Below, one piece after another: positions 27,209-37,083 of a stretch of DNA of 64,000 nucleotides (its first letter is position 1; the number at the start of each line of letters is the position of its first letter). Under the pieces are notes generated by a model. That model saw only the letters and a list, made by a program, of their open reading frames with translations, had not been told where the DNA came from and did no database searches. Origin of the DNA: Desertibaculum subflavum (lineage in GTDB: Bacteria > Pseudomonadota > Alphaproteobacteria > Ferrovibrionales > Ferrovibrionaceae). Made by a program: the position numbers and the translations under genes. Location: contig QOZS01000010.1 of assembly GCA_003576705.1 (NCBI GenBank), forward strand, positions 59,280-123,279. The letters run 5' to 3'.

Positions 27209-29065
27209 GTGCGGCGCGCGCATGCGATGCCGTTCGGCGCGATCCTCGACGCCGGTCGCGGGACCAGCTTTCGCCTGTGGGCGCCGGCGGCGCGGCAAGT
27301 CGAGCTCTGCCTGCGCACGGCCGACGGTGCCGCCTTGCCGCCCGCGCCCATGCCGCGCGCGGCCGACGGGTGGTACAGCGCGGAGAGCGCCGCCGCGGCG
27401 GCCGGTGCGCGCTACAGCTTCCGGATCGACGGCGAGATGGAGATTCCCGACCCGGCGTCGCGCTTCCAGCCGGATGGGGTGCATGGCCCGAGCGAGGTCA
27501 TCGATCCCGGCGCGTTCGACTGGGCAGATCACGAATGGAACGGCCGGCCATGGCATGAGACGGTGCTGTATGAGCTGCATCTCGGCAGCTTCACGCCCGA
27601 AGGCACCTGCAAGGCGGCGATCGAGCGGCTGGATCATCTGCGCGACCTCGGCGTCACCGCCATCGAGCTGATGCCGCTCGCCGAGTTTCCTGGCGCGCGT
27701 AACTGGGGCTATGACGGCACGCTGCCGTTCGCGCCGACGCGGGCCTATGGCCGCCCGGAGGATCTGAAGCAATTGGTGCAGGCCGCGCATCAACGCGGCC
27801 TGATGGTGTTCCTGGACGTGGTGTACAATCACTTCGGCCCGGAAGGGAACTACCTGCACCGCTACGCGCCGGACTTCTTCACCGACCGGCACCAGACGCC
27901 CTGGGGCGCCGCGATCAATTTCGACGCCCCCGGCAGCCCGACGGTGCGCGACTTCTTCGTGCACAACGCGCTCTATTGGCTGGAGGAGTTCCACATCGAC
28001 GGACTGCGCCTCGACGCGGTGCATGCGATCCGCGACGACAGCAGGCCCGACATCCTGGAGGAGCTCGCCGCGCGGGTCGCGACGGACCTGCCGGGCCGGC
28101 AGGTCCATCTCGTCCTGGAGAACGACGACAACGCCGCGCGCTACCTGGCGCGCGACGCGGCGGGGCGCCCGACCCGCTATGCGGCGCAGTGGAACGACGA
28201 CATCCACCACGTCCTACATGTGCTCGCGACCGGCGAGACGACGGGCTATTACGGCGACTACGGTTCGGAGCCGCACCGGCGCCTGGGGCGCGCCCTGGCC
28301 GAAGGCTTCGTCTATCAAGGCGAGCCTTCGCCGCATCGCGGCGGCGCGGCGCGCGGCGAGCCCAGCGCCGGCCTTCCGCCCACCGCCTTCGTCGCCTTTC
28401 TGCAGAACCACGACCAGGTGGGCAATCGCGCCATGGGCGAGCGGATCTCGGCGCTGGCGGACGCGCCGGCGCTGCGGGCGGCCATGTCCGTGGTCCTGCT
28501 GTCGCCGCAGATACCGATGCTGTTCATGGGCGAAGAATGGCACGCGCCGCAGCCCTTCCCCTTCTTCTGCGATTTCGGATCCGAGCTTGCCGACGCCGTG
28601 CGCGAGGGGCGGCGGCGGGAATTCGCGCGCTTCCCGGAATTCGCCGATCCGGTGGCGCAGGCGCGGATCCCCGATCCACTTCTGGAAGCGACCTTCGCCG
28701 CGGCGAAGCTGGATTGGAGCGTGCTCGGCCGCGAGCCGCACCGGACCTGGCTTGAATTCGTCCGCTCTCTGCTGGCGATACGGCACCGCGAGATCGTACC
28801 GCGGCTGGCGGATATCGGCGCCGGGAGCGGCAGTTGCACGATGCATGGCGATTCGGCCGTCGAGATTTGCTGGCGCCTCGGTGACGGCTCGACCCTGCAA
28901 GCCGTTCTGGCGCTGTCGGCCCAGAGCAGCGCGGGCGTGAAGATACCGCGGCGCGGCCGCCCGCTGTTTGTCACCGAGCCTGACGCGTCCACGCGCGCGC
29001 AATTCGATGATCTGCCGCCCTGGTTCGCCGGCTGGTTCCTGGCCGCGCCGGGAGACGCCGGCTGA
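27209..29065 (+). CDS. treZ: TreZ: malto-oligosyltrehalose trehalohydrolase
   Basis: A 618-aa GH13_10 enzyme that releases free trehalose from malto-oligosyltrehalose produced by TreY. The N-terminal CBM48-like domain begins MPFGA..., followed by the barrel with nucleophile Asp269 (LRLDAVHAIRD), acid/base Glu304 (LVLENDDN) and the third Asp in QNHDQVGNRAMGER. The LENDDN and NHDQVGNRA blocks are TreZ-specific. Starts possible: GTG 27209, two bases after the glgX stop, or ATG 27227; the residues before MPFGA resemble those in homologues, so GTG is preferred. Its stop overlaps the next start by 1 bp (TGATG), and its substrate is made by the C-terminal half of that fusion protein. Confidence 0.93.
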   Translation: MRRAHAMPFGAILDAGRGTSFRLWAPAARQVELCLRTADGAALPPAPMPRAADGWYSAESAAAAAGARYSFRIDGEMEIPDPASRFQPDGVHGPSEVIDPGAFDWADHEWNGRPWHETVLYELHLGSFTPEGTCKAAIERLDHLRDLGVTAIELMPLAEFPGARNWGYDGTLPFAPTRAYGRPEDLKQLVQAAHQRGLMVFLDVVYNHFGPEGNYLHRYAPDFFTDRHQTPWGAAINFDAPGSPTVRDFFVHNALYWLEEFHIDGLRLDAVHAIRDDSRPDILEELAARVATDLPGRQVHLVLENDDNAARYLARDAAGRPTRYAAQWNDDIHHVLHVLATGETTGYYGDYGSEPHRRLGRALAEGFVYQGEPSPHRGGAARGEPSAGLPPTAFVAFLQNHDQVGNRAMGERISALADAPALRAAMSVVLLSPQIPMLFMGEEWHAPQPFPFFCDFGSELADAVREGRRREFARFPEFADPVAQARIPDPLLEATFAAAKLDWSVLGREPHRTWLEFVRSLLAIRHREIVPRLADIGAGSGSCTMHGDSAVEICWRLGDGSTLQAVLALSAQSSAGVKIPRRGRPLFVTEPDASTRAQFDDLPPWFAGWFLAAPGDAG

Positions 29066-32000
29066 TGGACGACGAGCTGGATGCGCTCTGCCGCCGGGCC
29101 GGCATCGAGCGTGTCTATTTCGACCACGCCGGCATGCGGCGCGAGGCGGATGCGGAAACCATCCGCGCCCTCGCTGAGGCCCTGGGCGTGACCGGCGACG
29201 ATACCGCGGATGAGCCCGCCGCCATCGATCCCGTCACCGTGTGGCGCGCGGGCACCGGCCCGCCGGAGATCATTCTGACGCTTGCCGCGGCGGCCGATCC
29301 CGGTATCGAGTGGAGCCTGACCGAGGAGGACGGCACGCCGCATGCCGGGTTGACGCATGCGACGGCGCTGGAGCTGGTCGAGACGGTGATCCGGGGCGGC
29401 CGGCACTGGGAGAAGCGGCGCCTGGTGCTGCCGCTGTCGCCGGCGCCGGGCTATCACCGCTTCGAGCTGCGCATTGCCGACGCACCGGCGGGCCCGGCGG
29501 AAGCCCTGCTGATCGCCGCGCCGTCGCGGGCATATGCGCCGAGCCCTCTCGACGAGGGTGCCCGGGTCTGGGGCATCTCGGTCCAGCTCTATTCTCTGCG
29601 GTCCGGATTCGACTGGGGCATAGGCGATTTCGGCGACCTTGCCGACATGCTGCGCCGCGCCGCGCGGGCGGGCGCCAGTCTGGTCGGCATCAATCCGGTG
29701 CATGCGCTCTATCTGGACGAACCGGCGCGATCGAGCCCTTATTCGCCGAACAGCCGGCGGTTCCTCAATCCCCTCTACATCGACGTCGAGGCCGTGCCGG
29801 ACTTCGCGGAATGTGCCGAGGCGCAGGCCCTGGTCGGCAGCGCCGAGTTTGAGGCTGAACTCGCAGAGCTGCGTCGGCGGCCGCTGGTCGACTATCCCGC
29901 GGCGGCGCGGTGCAAGTGGAGAATCCTGGAACTGCTGTTCCGATCGTTCCGCGATCACCATATTGCGCGCCAGACCGCCAGGGCGAGGCGGTTCCGCGCC
30001 TTTCAGCGCGAGCATGGCGCGGCGCTGCAGCGGTTCTGCGTCTTCCAGGCCTTGCGCGAGACCCACGGGCGGGAAAATCCCTCGCTCCGCTATTGGCGCA
30101 ACTGGCCGATCGAGCTTCAGGACCCGGGCTCGCCCGCCGTCGCGCGCTTTGCCGCGGCGAATCGCCAGCGCATCGAATACCTCGCCTATCTGCAGTGGAT
30201 CGCGGAGGAGCAGGCCGCCGCCTGCGCCGCCGCCGCGCGCGAGGCCGGCATGCCGATCGGCCTCTACAAGGATCTCGCAGTGGGCGTCGACGGCGGCGCC
30301 GCCGATGCATGGTCGGAACAGGACGTGATCGTGCCGGGCTGGAGCATGGGGGCGCCGCCCGACAGCCTGAGCAGCAAGGGCCAGGATTGGGGTCTGTCCC
30401 CGCTCAGCCCGATCGCCCTCAAGCGCGAGCGCTATCGGCCCTTCATCGAGCTGATCCGCGCCAACATGCGGCATGCCGGCGCCATGCGCATCGATCATAT
30501 CCTTGGCCTGTGGCGTGCTTTCTGGATTCGGCATGGGGAGCCGGCGGCGCGCGGCGCCTATGTGCGATACCCGTTCGCCGATCTTGTCGGAATCCTGATC
30601 CTGGAAAGCCATCGGCAGCGCTGCCTGATCGTCGGCGAGGATCTCGGCACCGTGCCGGAGGGCCTGCGCGAGGAGCTGGAACGGGCGGGCATTCTCTCCT
30701 ACCGGCTGCTGCTCTTCGAGCGGGAGGTGGACGGACGGCCGCGCCGTCCGGCCGACTATCCGAGCGCCGCCCTGGTCGCGGTGAGCACTCATGACCTGCC
30801 GACCTTCCCGAGTTTCTGGCGCGGCGACGATATCAAGTTGCGCGCGCGGCTGGGCTTCCTGCCGGATCAAGGGCAGGTCGAGGCGGAACAACGCAATCGC
30901 GCCGTCGATCGCGACGCTCTGCTTGCAGCGTTTCGCGACGAGCGCCTGGTCGGCGATGAAGAGCATCAACGGACGCCTGTGGAAGCGGCCTATCGCTTCC
31001 TCGCCCGGTCGCGCGGGCAGATCCTGATGATGCATCTGGAAGATCCGCTTGGCGTGATCGAGCAGATCAATGTGCCCAGCACCAACGAGGAACACCCGAA
31101 CTGGCAGCTTCGCCTGCCCCATGAACTGGAAGCGGTGTTCGCCGACCCGCGCGTCACAGCGCTTTGCCGCATATTGAACGCCGAGCGCCCGGCCCCGACG
31201 GCTGTGCTGATGGCGCGGCTGGCCGTGCCGCTTTCCACCTATCGCCTGCAATTCAACGCCCGCTTCACCCTCAGGCAAGCGCTCGACGTGGTGCCGTATC
31301 TCGCCGCACTCGGCATCAGCCACGTCTACGCCTCGCCGCTGCTGAAAGCGCGGCCCGGGAGCGAGCACGGCTACGACATCACCGACCACAACAACCTGAA
31401 CTCCGAGATCGGCAGCTGGGACGATTTCGTGCACTTCACCGATGCGCTGCGGGCGCACGGCATGGGCCTGGTGCTCGACTTCGTTCCCAACCACATGGGC
31501 ATCGGCAAGGCCGACAATGCCTGGTGGCTCGACGTTCTCGAATGGGGCCAGGGGTCCGGCTTTGCCGAGTTCTTCGATATCGACTGGATGCCGGCCAAGC
31601 CGGAGCTGTTCGGCAAGCTGCTGCTGCCGCTGCTCGGCGAGCACTACGGCATCGTGCTCGAACGCGGCGAGCTGGTTCTGCGGTTCGCGCCCGAAGAGGG
31701 CGCGCTGAGCGTCTGGTACTACGAGCACCGGCTGCCCTTGCGGCCGCGATCCTATGCCGTCGTCATCCGCCGCCAACTGGCCCGGAACGGCGACGGGACA
31801 TCGATTGCGGCACCGCTGCGCGAAGAGTTGACGCGCCTGGCGGAAGAATTCGATCGGGTGCGACGTGTCGGCCGGCAACGCCGCGATATGGCGCGCAGCA
31901 TCGCCGCCGGCCTCAAGGCCAGGCTGGCGCAGCTCTGCCGCGAGGATCCGGCCGCCGCGCAGTTCATGGAGGATGCCACGGCATCCTTCGCAGGCCGGCC

Positions 32001-34110
32001 CGGCGACAGCGAGAGCTTCCGGCCGCTGCACGGCTTGCTGGAGCGCCAGCATTACCGGCTGGCTTTCTGGCGCGTCGCCGCCGACGAGGTGAACTACCGC
32101 CGCTTCTTCAACATCAACGAGCTGGCCGGCATCCGGATGGAGAATCGGCGGCTGTTCGACATCGCGCATGGCCTGATCGGGCGAATGATCGCCGAAGGCC
32201 GATTGCAGGGCCTGAGACTGGACCATGTCGACGGCATGTTCGACCCGGAGGCTTATTTTCGCCGCCTGCAGGCGCTGGCACGTGCGCGGCAGCCGGCGCA
32301 GGGTGACGCAACCCTTCGCTTCTATGTCGTCGCCGAGAAGATCCTGGCGCGGCACGAGGCCTTGCGGCCAAGTTGGGCGATCGCCGGCACCACCGGCTAT
32401 GAAACCGGCGTCCTGATCAATGGCCTGTTCGTCGACCCTGCCGGGGAAGCCGAATGCGACGAGGCCTATCGCAGCTTCACCCACGACGCATCGAGCTTCG
32501 AGGAGATCGCCCCAGCCGCCAAGGACCTGGTGATCGAGAACCTGCTGTCGAGCGAGCTCAGCAGCCTCGCCAATGAGATCGACCGCATCGTCGAACGACA
32601 TTGGGCCACGCGCGACTTCACGCGGCAGCGTCTGCGCGATGCGTTGAAGGCAATTGTCAGGCACTTTCCGGTGTATCGAACCTACGTGACCGCTCGCACG
32701 ATCACGGCGGAGGACAGGCGCGACATCGATTGGGCGGTGAAGCGGGCCAGGCGCGAATGGCGCGGCGCCGACGTGCAGATCTTCGACCTGCTGCACGACG
32801 CGTTGACCGGCGACCTCGCCTCGCAGAGCTTCGCCTTCGGCCGCGCCGAGCTGGCCCGCTTCGCCATGCGATTCCAGCAATACACCGGCCCGGTGATGGC
32901 GAAGTCGGTCGAGGATACGGCGTTCTACCGCTATCGCCGCCTGATCTCTCTCAACGAAGTGGGTGGCGATCCCGGACAGTTCGGCGCGTCGCCCGCCGCC
33001 TTCCACCATGCGAACCGACAGCGCGCGCGACAATGGCCCCATTCGATGCTGGCAACGTCGACCCACGACACCAAACGCGGCGAGGACGCGCGGGCGCGCA
33101 TCGACGTGCTGACGGAGCTGCCGGCGGCGTGGCGCGAGCGCGCCGATCGCTGGGCGATGCTGAACCGCCTGCTGCGCCAGGATCTTGACGGCCTTCCCGC
33201 GCCGACGCCCGGCGACGAGTACATGCTGTATCAGGCCCTGCTGGGCGCCTGGCCCGCCGCGTTCGCCGGCGGCGCCTTGGAAGCGAAGACGCTCGCTGCC
33301 CTGACGGCGCGGATCGAACGCTACGTGGTCAAGGCCGTGCGCGAGGCGAAGCTGATCTCGAGCTGGGACAGCCCGAACGACGCCTATGAAGCGGCCTGCA
33401 CGGCGTTCATCCGCGGCGCGCTCGACAACACCCGGACCAATCCGTTTCTGGCGGATTTCGCCGCCTTTGCCGAGGGCATCGCCTTCTTCGGCATGCTGAA
33501 CAGCCTGTCGCAGCTGGCATTGCGGATGACGATTCCCGGCATTCCCGACGCGTATCAGGGGACCGAGCTGTGGGACCTGAGCCTGGTCGATCCGGACAAC
33601 CGTGGCGAAGTCGATTTCGTGGCGCGGCACAGACGGCAGGAAGAGATCGCGCACACGGACCACGCGGCGGCGGAAGCCCGCCTGGACGCGCTGCGCCAGG
33701 ACCTGGCGCGCTGGACCGACGGTCAGATCAAGCTCCGGCTGCTGCACCGGCTCGCGCGCGCGCGACAAGAATATCCCGATCTGTTCCGGCAGGGGGCATA
33801 TGAGCCGCTGGTTGCCGTCGGTAGCGAGGCAGACCATGTCGTCGCGCTCCAGCGACGGTATCGCGACGAGCGCGCGATCGTGGTGGCGGGCCGGCTCTTC
33901 GTCTCGCTGCTCGGCGCCGAGGCGAGGAGTTATCGAAGCGCGTGGAACGATACCCGGCTGGTTCTGCCCGCCGATCACAGCGGCAGATGGCGAGAGATAT
34001 TCACCGGCCGGATCTGGGCGCTGCGTTCGCAGGAAGCCGCTGTCATGCCGCTGATCGGCGATCTTCTGGCGGAACTTCCGGTCGCCGTTCTGGTGCGCGA
34101 ACGGCCCTGA
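29065..34110 (+). CDS. MalQ-TreY fusion: 4-alpha-glucanotransferase / malto-oligosyltrehalose synthase
   Basis: A 1681-aa protein joining two GH families. Residues 1-710 are a GH77 amylomaltase: Asp477 (MRIDHILGLWRAFW) and Glu525 (VGEDLGTVPEG) are nucleophile and acid/base, and the third Asp is in STHDLPTFPSFW. Residues from Met716 to the end are a GH13_26 TreY, which turns the reducing-end linkage of maltodextrin into trehalose: it opens with VPLSTYRLQFNARFTL, with Asp1053 (LRLDHVDGMFDP) and Glu1091 (VAEKILARHE). No stop or frameshift separates them. MalQ would lengthen short maltodextrins into TreY substrates. The Met at the junction has no clear ribosome site, so one polypeptide is expected. 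Last gene of the operon. Confidence 0.93.
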   Translation: MDDELDALCRRAGIERVYFDHAGMRREADAETIRALAEALGVTGDDTADEPAAIDPVTVWRAGTGPPEIILTLAAAADPGIEWSLTEEDGTPHAGLTHATALELVETVIRGGRHWEKRRLVLPLSPAPGYHRFELRIADAPAGPAEALLIAAPSRAYAPSPLDEGARVWGISVQLYSLRSGFDWGIGDFGDLADMLRRAARAGASLVGINPVHALYLDEPARSSPYSPNSRRFLNPLYIDVEAVPDFAECAEAQALVGSAEFEAELAELRRRPLVDYPAAARCKWRILELLFRSFRDHHIARQTARARRFRAFQREHGAALQRFCVFQALRETHGRENPSLRYWRNWPIELQDPGSPAVARFAAANRQRIEYLAYLQWIAEEQAAACAAAAREAGMPIGLYKDLAVGVDGGAADAWSEQDVIVPGWSMGAPPDSLSSKGQDWGLSPLSPIALKRERYRPFIELIRANMRHAGAMRIDHILGLWRAFWIRHGEPAARGAYVRYPFADLVGILILESHRQRCLIVGEDLGTVPEGLREELERAGILSYRLLLFEREVDGRPRRPADYPSAALVAVSTHDLPTFPSFWRGDDIKLRARLGFLPDQGQVEAEQRNRAVDRDALLAAFRDERLVGDEEHQRTPVEAAYRFLARSRGQILMMHLEDPLGVIEQINVPSTNEEHPNWQLRLPHELEAVFADPRVTALCRILNAERPAPTAVLMARLAVPLSTYRLQFNARFTLRQALDVVPYLAALGISHVYASPLLKARPGSEHGYDITDHNNLNSEIGSWDDFVHFTDALRAHGMGLVLDFVPNHMGIGKADNAWWLDVLEWGQGSGFAEFFDIDWMPAKPELFGKLLLPLLGEHYGIVLERGELVLRFAPEEGALSVWYYEHRLPLRPRSYAVVIRRQLARNGDGTSIAAPLREELTRLAEEFDRVRRVGRQRRDMARSIAAGLKARLAQLCREDPAAAQFMEDATASFAGRPGDSESFRPLHGLLERQHYRLAFWRVAADEVNYRRFFNINELAGIRMENRRLFDIAHGLIGRMIAEGRLQGLRLDHVDGMFDPEAYFRRLQALARARQPAQGDATLRFYVVAEKILARHEALRPSWAIAGTTGYETGVLINGLFVDPAGEAECDEAYRSFTHDASSFEEIAPAAKDLVIENLLSSELSSLANEIDRIVERHWATRDFTRQRLRDALKAIVRHFPVYRTYVTARTITAEDRRDIDWAVKRARREWRGADVQIFDLLHDALTGDLASQSFAFGRAELARFAMRFQQYTGPVMAKSVEDTAFYRYRRLISLNEVGGDPGQFGASPAAFHHANRQRARQWPHSMLATSTHDTKRGEDARARIDVLTELPAAWRERADRWAMLNRLLRQDLDGLPAPTPGDEYMLYQALLGAWPAAFAGGALEAKTLAALTARIERYVVKAVREAKLISSWDSPNDAYEAACTAFIRGALDNTRTNPFLADFAAFAEGIAFFGMLNSLSQLALRMTIPGIPDAYQGTELWDLSLVDPDNRGEVDFVARHRRQEEIAHTDHAAAEARLDALRQDLARWTDGQIKLRLLHRLARARQEYPDLFRQGAYEPLVAVGSEADHVVALQRRYRDERAIVVAGRLFVSLLGAEARSYRSAWNDTRLVLPADHSGRWREIFTGRIWALRSQEAAVMPLIGDLLAELPVAVLVRERP

Positions 34111-34111
34111 G

Positions 34112-34132
34112 GGCGGCGGCTATTCGGCCGCC
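34112..34132. terminator. Candidate bidirectional terminator hairpin
   Basis: GGCGGC-TATTCG-GCCGCC (34115-34132) can form a six-pair GC stem between the convergent treY fusion and alpha-glucosidase genes, overlapping the end of the latter. It lacks a T-run on either side, so it is only a weak candidate. Confidence 0.3.
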
Positions 34133-35763
34133 AAGGTGAAGTCGGCGCAGCCATGCGCCGCGGGCGCGCGGGCGAAGACGGCACCGTGGGCATCGAGCTG
34201 AACCGTCGACGGCGACACGGCGGCAAAGCCATGACCGCCGATCGGCGTCATCGGCGGTCCGAAGCTGAGGTCCAGCGTCACCGGTTCGGCACTGAAATTG
34301 AACGCGGCCAACACGCGCCCCTCGCCGCTGAACCGCTCGAATGCTAGCGTCTGGCCCGGCACCGACAATGCGTGAAGCCGCCCCATGCGCAGCTCCGGAT
34401 GCGCGCGCCGCCAGCGCAGCGCCGACCGCCAGGAATTCAGGATGGAGCCGGGATCCGCCTCCTGCATGTCGACCGCGCGGCCGCGATGCGCGCGTGACAC
34501 CGGCAGCCACGGCGTCCGCGCCGCCGAGAAACCGGCATGTCGCGCCGACATGGTCCAGGGCATCGGCGTGCGCGACCCGTCGCGACCGGAGAAGACCGGA
34601 TGGAACGCGGCGCCGTAGGGATCGCGCATGCGGTCATGCGGCACCTTCGCCTGCGGCAGGCCAAGCTCCTCGCCCTGGTAGAGGCAGACCGTGCCGGGCA
34701 GCGCGAGCAGCAGGTTCATCAGCAATCGCCCGAACCGGTCGCCGCCCTTGGCGCCGCCCCAGCGGCTGACCGCGCGCTCCACATCGTGGTTGCTGAAAGC
34801 CCAGCAGAAGCCGGCCTCGCTGGCCCGCGCCTGCAGCGCGAAGGCATCGTTGAAGAGCTCCGGCGTGAAGCCCCGCTTCATCAGGCCGAGCGTGTAGGCC
34901 ATGTGAAGCTTACCTTCGCCGGGCGCGCTGTAGGCGAGGCAGCGCTCGAGCGCCCCATCCTCGCTCGACACCTCGCCCAACGTGACGGCGCCGTATTCGT
35001 CGGCGAGCGCGCGGATGCGCGCGAGGAATTCGTGGGTGCCGGCGCCCATCATGTCGTGCAGGTGATATTGCAGACGGAAGGGCCGCGACGGAATCTCGCC
35101 GTCGGCCGGCGGGCGCGGCGGGTTGTCCTTCAGGTCCGGGTCGTGGAACATGAAGTCGACGGCATCGAAACGGAAGCCGTCGACGCCGCGGTCCAACCAG
35201 AACCGCGCGGTTCCGAGCAGCGCCTCGACCACCGCCTCGTTGCGCAGGTTCAGCGACGGCTGGTCCGATAGAAAATGATGCAGGTAGTACTGGCGGCGGA
35301 TCGGATTCCAGGTCCATGCACCGCCACCGAACACGGAAAGCCAATTGTTGGGCGGACCGCCATCGGGACGCGGATCGGCCCAAGTGTACCAGTCGGCCTT
35401 TGCCGCGTCGCGCCCGGCACGACTTTCGCGGAACCACGCATGATGATCGGAAGTGTGGCTCCAAACCTGGTCGATCATCACCTTGAGGCCCAGGCGGTGG
35501 GCCTTCTCGACGATGGCGTCGAAATGGCCGAGCGTGCCGAGGGCGGGATGGACGCCGCAATGATCGGCCACGTCATAGCCGAAATCCTTGAGCGGCGACG
35601 GGAAGAAGGGCGAGAGCCAGATCGCATCGACGCCGAGCGATGCCACATAGTCCAGCCGGCCGAGAACGCCGGGCAGGTCGCCGAGGCCGTCGCCGTCGCT
35701 GTCGCAGAAACTGAGCGGATAGATCTGATAGATGACCGCGCCGCGCCACCAATCCGACGACAT
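34120..35763 (-). CDS. GH13 alpha-glucosidase (oligo-1,6-/alpha-1,4-glucosidase, AglA type)
   Basis: A 547-aa GH13_23-like cytoplasmic glucosidase that hydrolyses maltose, sucrose or short isomalto-oligosaccharides. The family start WWRGAVIYQIYPLSF is present. Nucleophile Asp200 (GFRFDAVDF), acid/base Glu264 (TLGEVSSEDG) and Asp327 (FSNHDVERAVSRWG) make the triad. Start ATG 35763 with AAGGAAGG eight bases upstream. It faces the glucan operon tail to tail, 9 bp apart. Compared with the TreS domain at 19582 it lacks the TreS-specific blocks, so trehalose synthase is unlikely. It probably yields glucose from oligosaccharides linked to the same carbon store. Confidence 0.88.
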   Translation of the reverse strand: MSSDWWRGAVIYQIYPLSFCDSDGDGLGDLPGVLGRLDYVASLGVDAIWLSPFFPSPLKDFGYDVADHCGVHPALGTLGHFDAIVEKAHRLGLKVMIDQVWSHTSDHHAWFRESRAGRDAAKADWYTWADPRPDGGPPNNWLSVFGGGAWTWNPIRRQYYLHHFLSDQPSLNLRNEAVVEALLGTARFWLDRGVDGFRFDAVDFMFHDPDLKDNPPRPPADGEIPSRPFRLQYHLHDMMGAGTHEFLARIRALADEYGAVTLGEVSSEDGALERCLAYSAPGEGKLHMAYTLGLMKRGFTPELFNDAFALQARASEAGFCWAFSNHDVERAVSRWGGAKGGDRFGRLLMNLLLALPGTVCLYQGEELGLPQAKVPHDRMRDPYGAAFHPVFSGRDGSRTPMPWTMSARHAGFSAARTPWLPVSRAHRGRAVDMQEADPGSILNSWRSALRWRRAHPELRMGRLHALSVPGQTLAFERFSGEGRVLAAFNFSAEPVTLDLSFGPPMTPIGGHGFAAVSPSTVQLDAHGAVFARAPAAHGCADFTLAAE

Positions 35764-36215
35764 GTCCTAGACCTTCCTTCTGCGGCAGGCCGATGCCGGC
35801 CTCCGCACGCCATCGCTGGCGGGCCGCCTCCGGCGTCGCGCCGTCAGCCGCCGATCCCTGGCCTGGAATGCCGGGTTCGGCCCGAGTCGGGCAAATGGAA
35901 TATCCATCAACCTTCGCTAAAGCGCGGTTAACCCATCTCTGTTCGCCACCCGACTTGCCCCCCAACGGACGGCCGAAGCGCGCGAAAACGAATCTAGCTT
36001 GTGACAGAGGCCGGCGGCATCGGCCACTTGGCCGATCCGGCCGGCGCTTGCGAATCTCACAAATTCAGATCGAAGCGGGCCTGCCGACGACGAGCCGATT
36101 GTGCTTCGCGGCCGCATCGCGTCAAATGGGCCACGAGGAGGAGCGCGCGGCACGGGTTGGATGCCTAACAATAAAGTGCGTGCGCGACCGTTGCTCTGTT
36201 CGGGAGGGGCAAAGA
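35764..36215. other. Divergent intergenic region with long GC hairpin
   Basis: This 452-bp region lies between the alpha-glucosidase and the molybdenum-hydroxylase operon. It contains the perfect inverted repeat ATCGGCCA-CT-TGGCCGAT (36019-36036) nested inside GCCGGC/GCCGGC-type outer arms (about 36009-36046), a candidate operator for either operon. Nothing else of note; no credible small gene. Confidence 0.6.
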
Positions 36216-37082
36216 ATGATGGAAGCGCAGTATCGGGCGCCTGGTTCGGTCGACGAGGCCGTGGCGCTGATGGCGGGGGCCGGCGGCAAGGGACGGGTAT
36301 TGGCCGGCGGCACCGATCTTCTGGTCCAGATGCGGGCCGGCATGGTGGCGCCCGGCCTGATCGTCGACGTCAAGCGCATCGCCGAGATGACCGCGATCAG
36401 CCAGATTGCCGGCGCCTGGCGCGTCGGCGCGGCGGTGACCGGGGCCGAAATCCACGACCATGCCGGCCTGAAGAAGGCCTGGCCCGGCGTGGTGGAAGCG
36501 ATCAACCTGATCGGGTCGAAGCAGGTGCAGGGCCGCGCCTCGGCCGGCGGCAATCTGTGCAATGCCTCGCCGGCCGCGGACAGCGTGCCGGCCCTGGTCG
36601 CCGCCGGCGCCATCGCCACGGTGCAGGGGCCGAACGGCCGGCGCGAGGTGCCGGTCGAGCAGATCCCGGCAGGTCCCGGCAAGACCAGCCTCAAGCCGGG
36701 CGAGATCGTCGTCAGCTTCACCCTGCCGGCCCGGCCGGCCGGTTCGGGCGATGCCTATCTGCGCCTGATCCCGCGCACCGAGATGGACATCGCCGTGGTG
36801 GGCTGCGGCGTCAACCTGACCATGAAGGACGGCACCTGCACCGCGGCGCGGGTGGCGCTCGGCGCCGTCGCGCCGACCGTGCTGCTGGTGGAGGGCGCGG
36901 CCAAGGCGCTGGTCGGATCGAAGCTGGACGACAAGGCAATCGAGGCGGCCGCCGCCGCCTGCCGCGCCGCCTGCAAGCCGATCGACGACAAGCGGGGCAC
37001 CATCGTCTACCGCACCAAGATTGCCGGCGTCCTGCTCAAGCGCGCCGTCGCCATCGCCGCCGAGCGCGCGAGGAGCAACTGA
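36216..37082 (+). CDS. Molybdenum hydroxylase FAD subunit (CoxM type)
   Basis: A 288-aa FAD-binding subunit of a three-subunit xanthine-oxidase-family enzyme; it passes electrons from the 2Fe-2S subunit to an acceptor. FAD contacts lie in AGGTDLLVQMR (residues 29-40 region) and ASAGGNLCNASPAAD (about 108-122), and TEMDIAVVG falls in the CO-dehydrogenase flavoprotein C-terminal domain. Start ATG 36216 follows GGGAGGGG. Fe-S and Mo subunits follow at 1-bp spacing and 4-bp overlap. The order M-S-L matches CoxMSL operons, but the large subunit is not of the CO-oxidising form. Confidence 0.9.
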   Translation: MMEAQYRAPGSVDEAVALMAGAGGKGRVLAGGTDLLVQMRAGMVAPGLIVDVKRIAEMTAISQIAGAWRVGAAVTGAEIHDHAGLKKAWPGVVEAINLIGSKQVQGRASAGGNLCNASPAADSVPALVAAGAIATVQGPNGRREVPVEQIPAGPGKTSLKPGEIVVSFTLPARPAGSGDAYLRLIPRTEMDIAVVGCGVNLTMKDGTCTAARVALGAVAPTVLLVEGAAKALVGSKLDDKAIEAAAAACRAACKPIDDKRGTIVYRTKIAGVLLKRAVAIAAERARSN

Positions 37083-37083
37083 C

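Noticed and set aside
28315..33978. A very long minus-strand open frame (about 1887 codons) opposite treZ and the MalQ-TreY fusion
   Set aside because: It has no domain-like content and lies antisense to genes with complete catalytic motifs. High GC makes such long shadow frames common.
34120..35763. A second trehalose synthase
   Set aside because: Its sequence follows alpha-glucosidase (GH13_23) patterns rather than those of the TreS domain at 19582.
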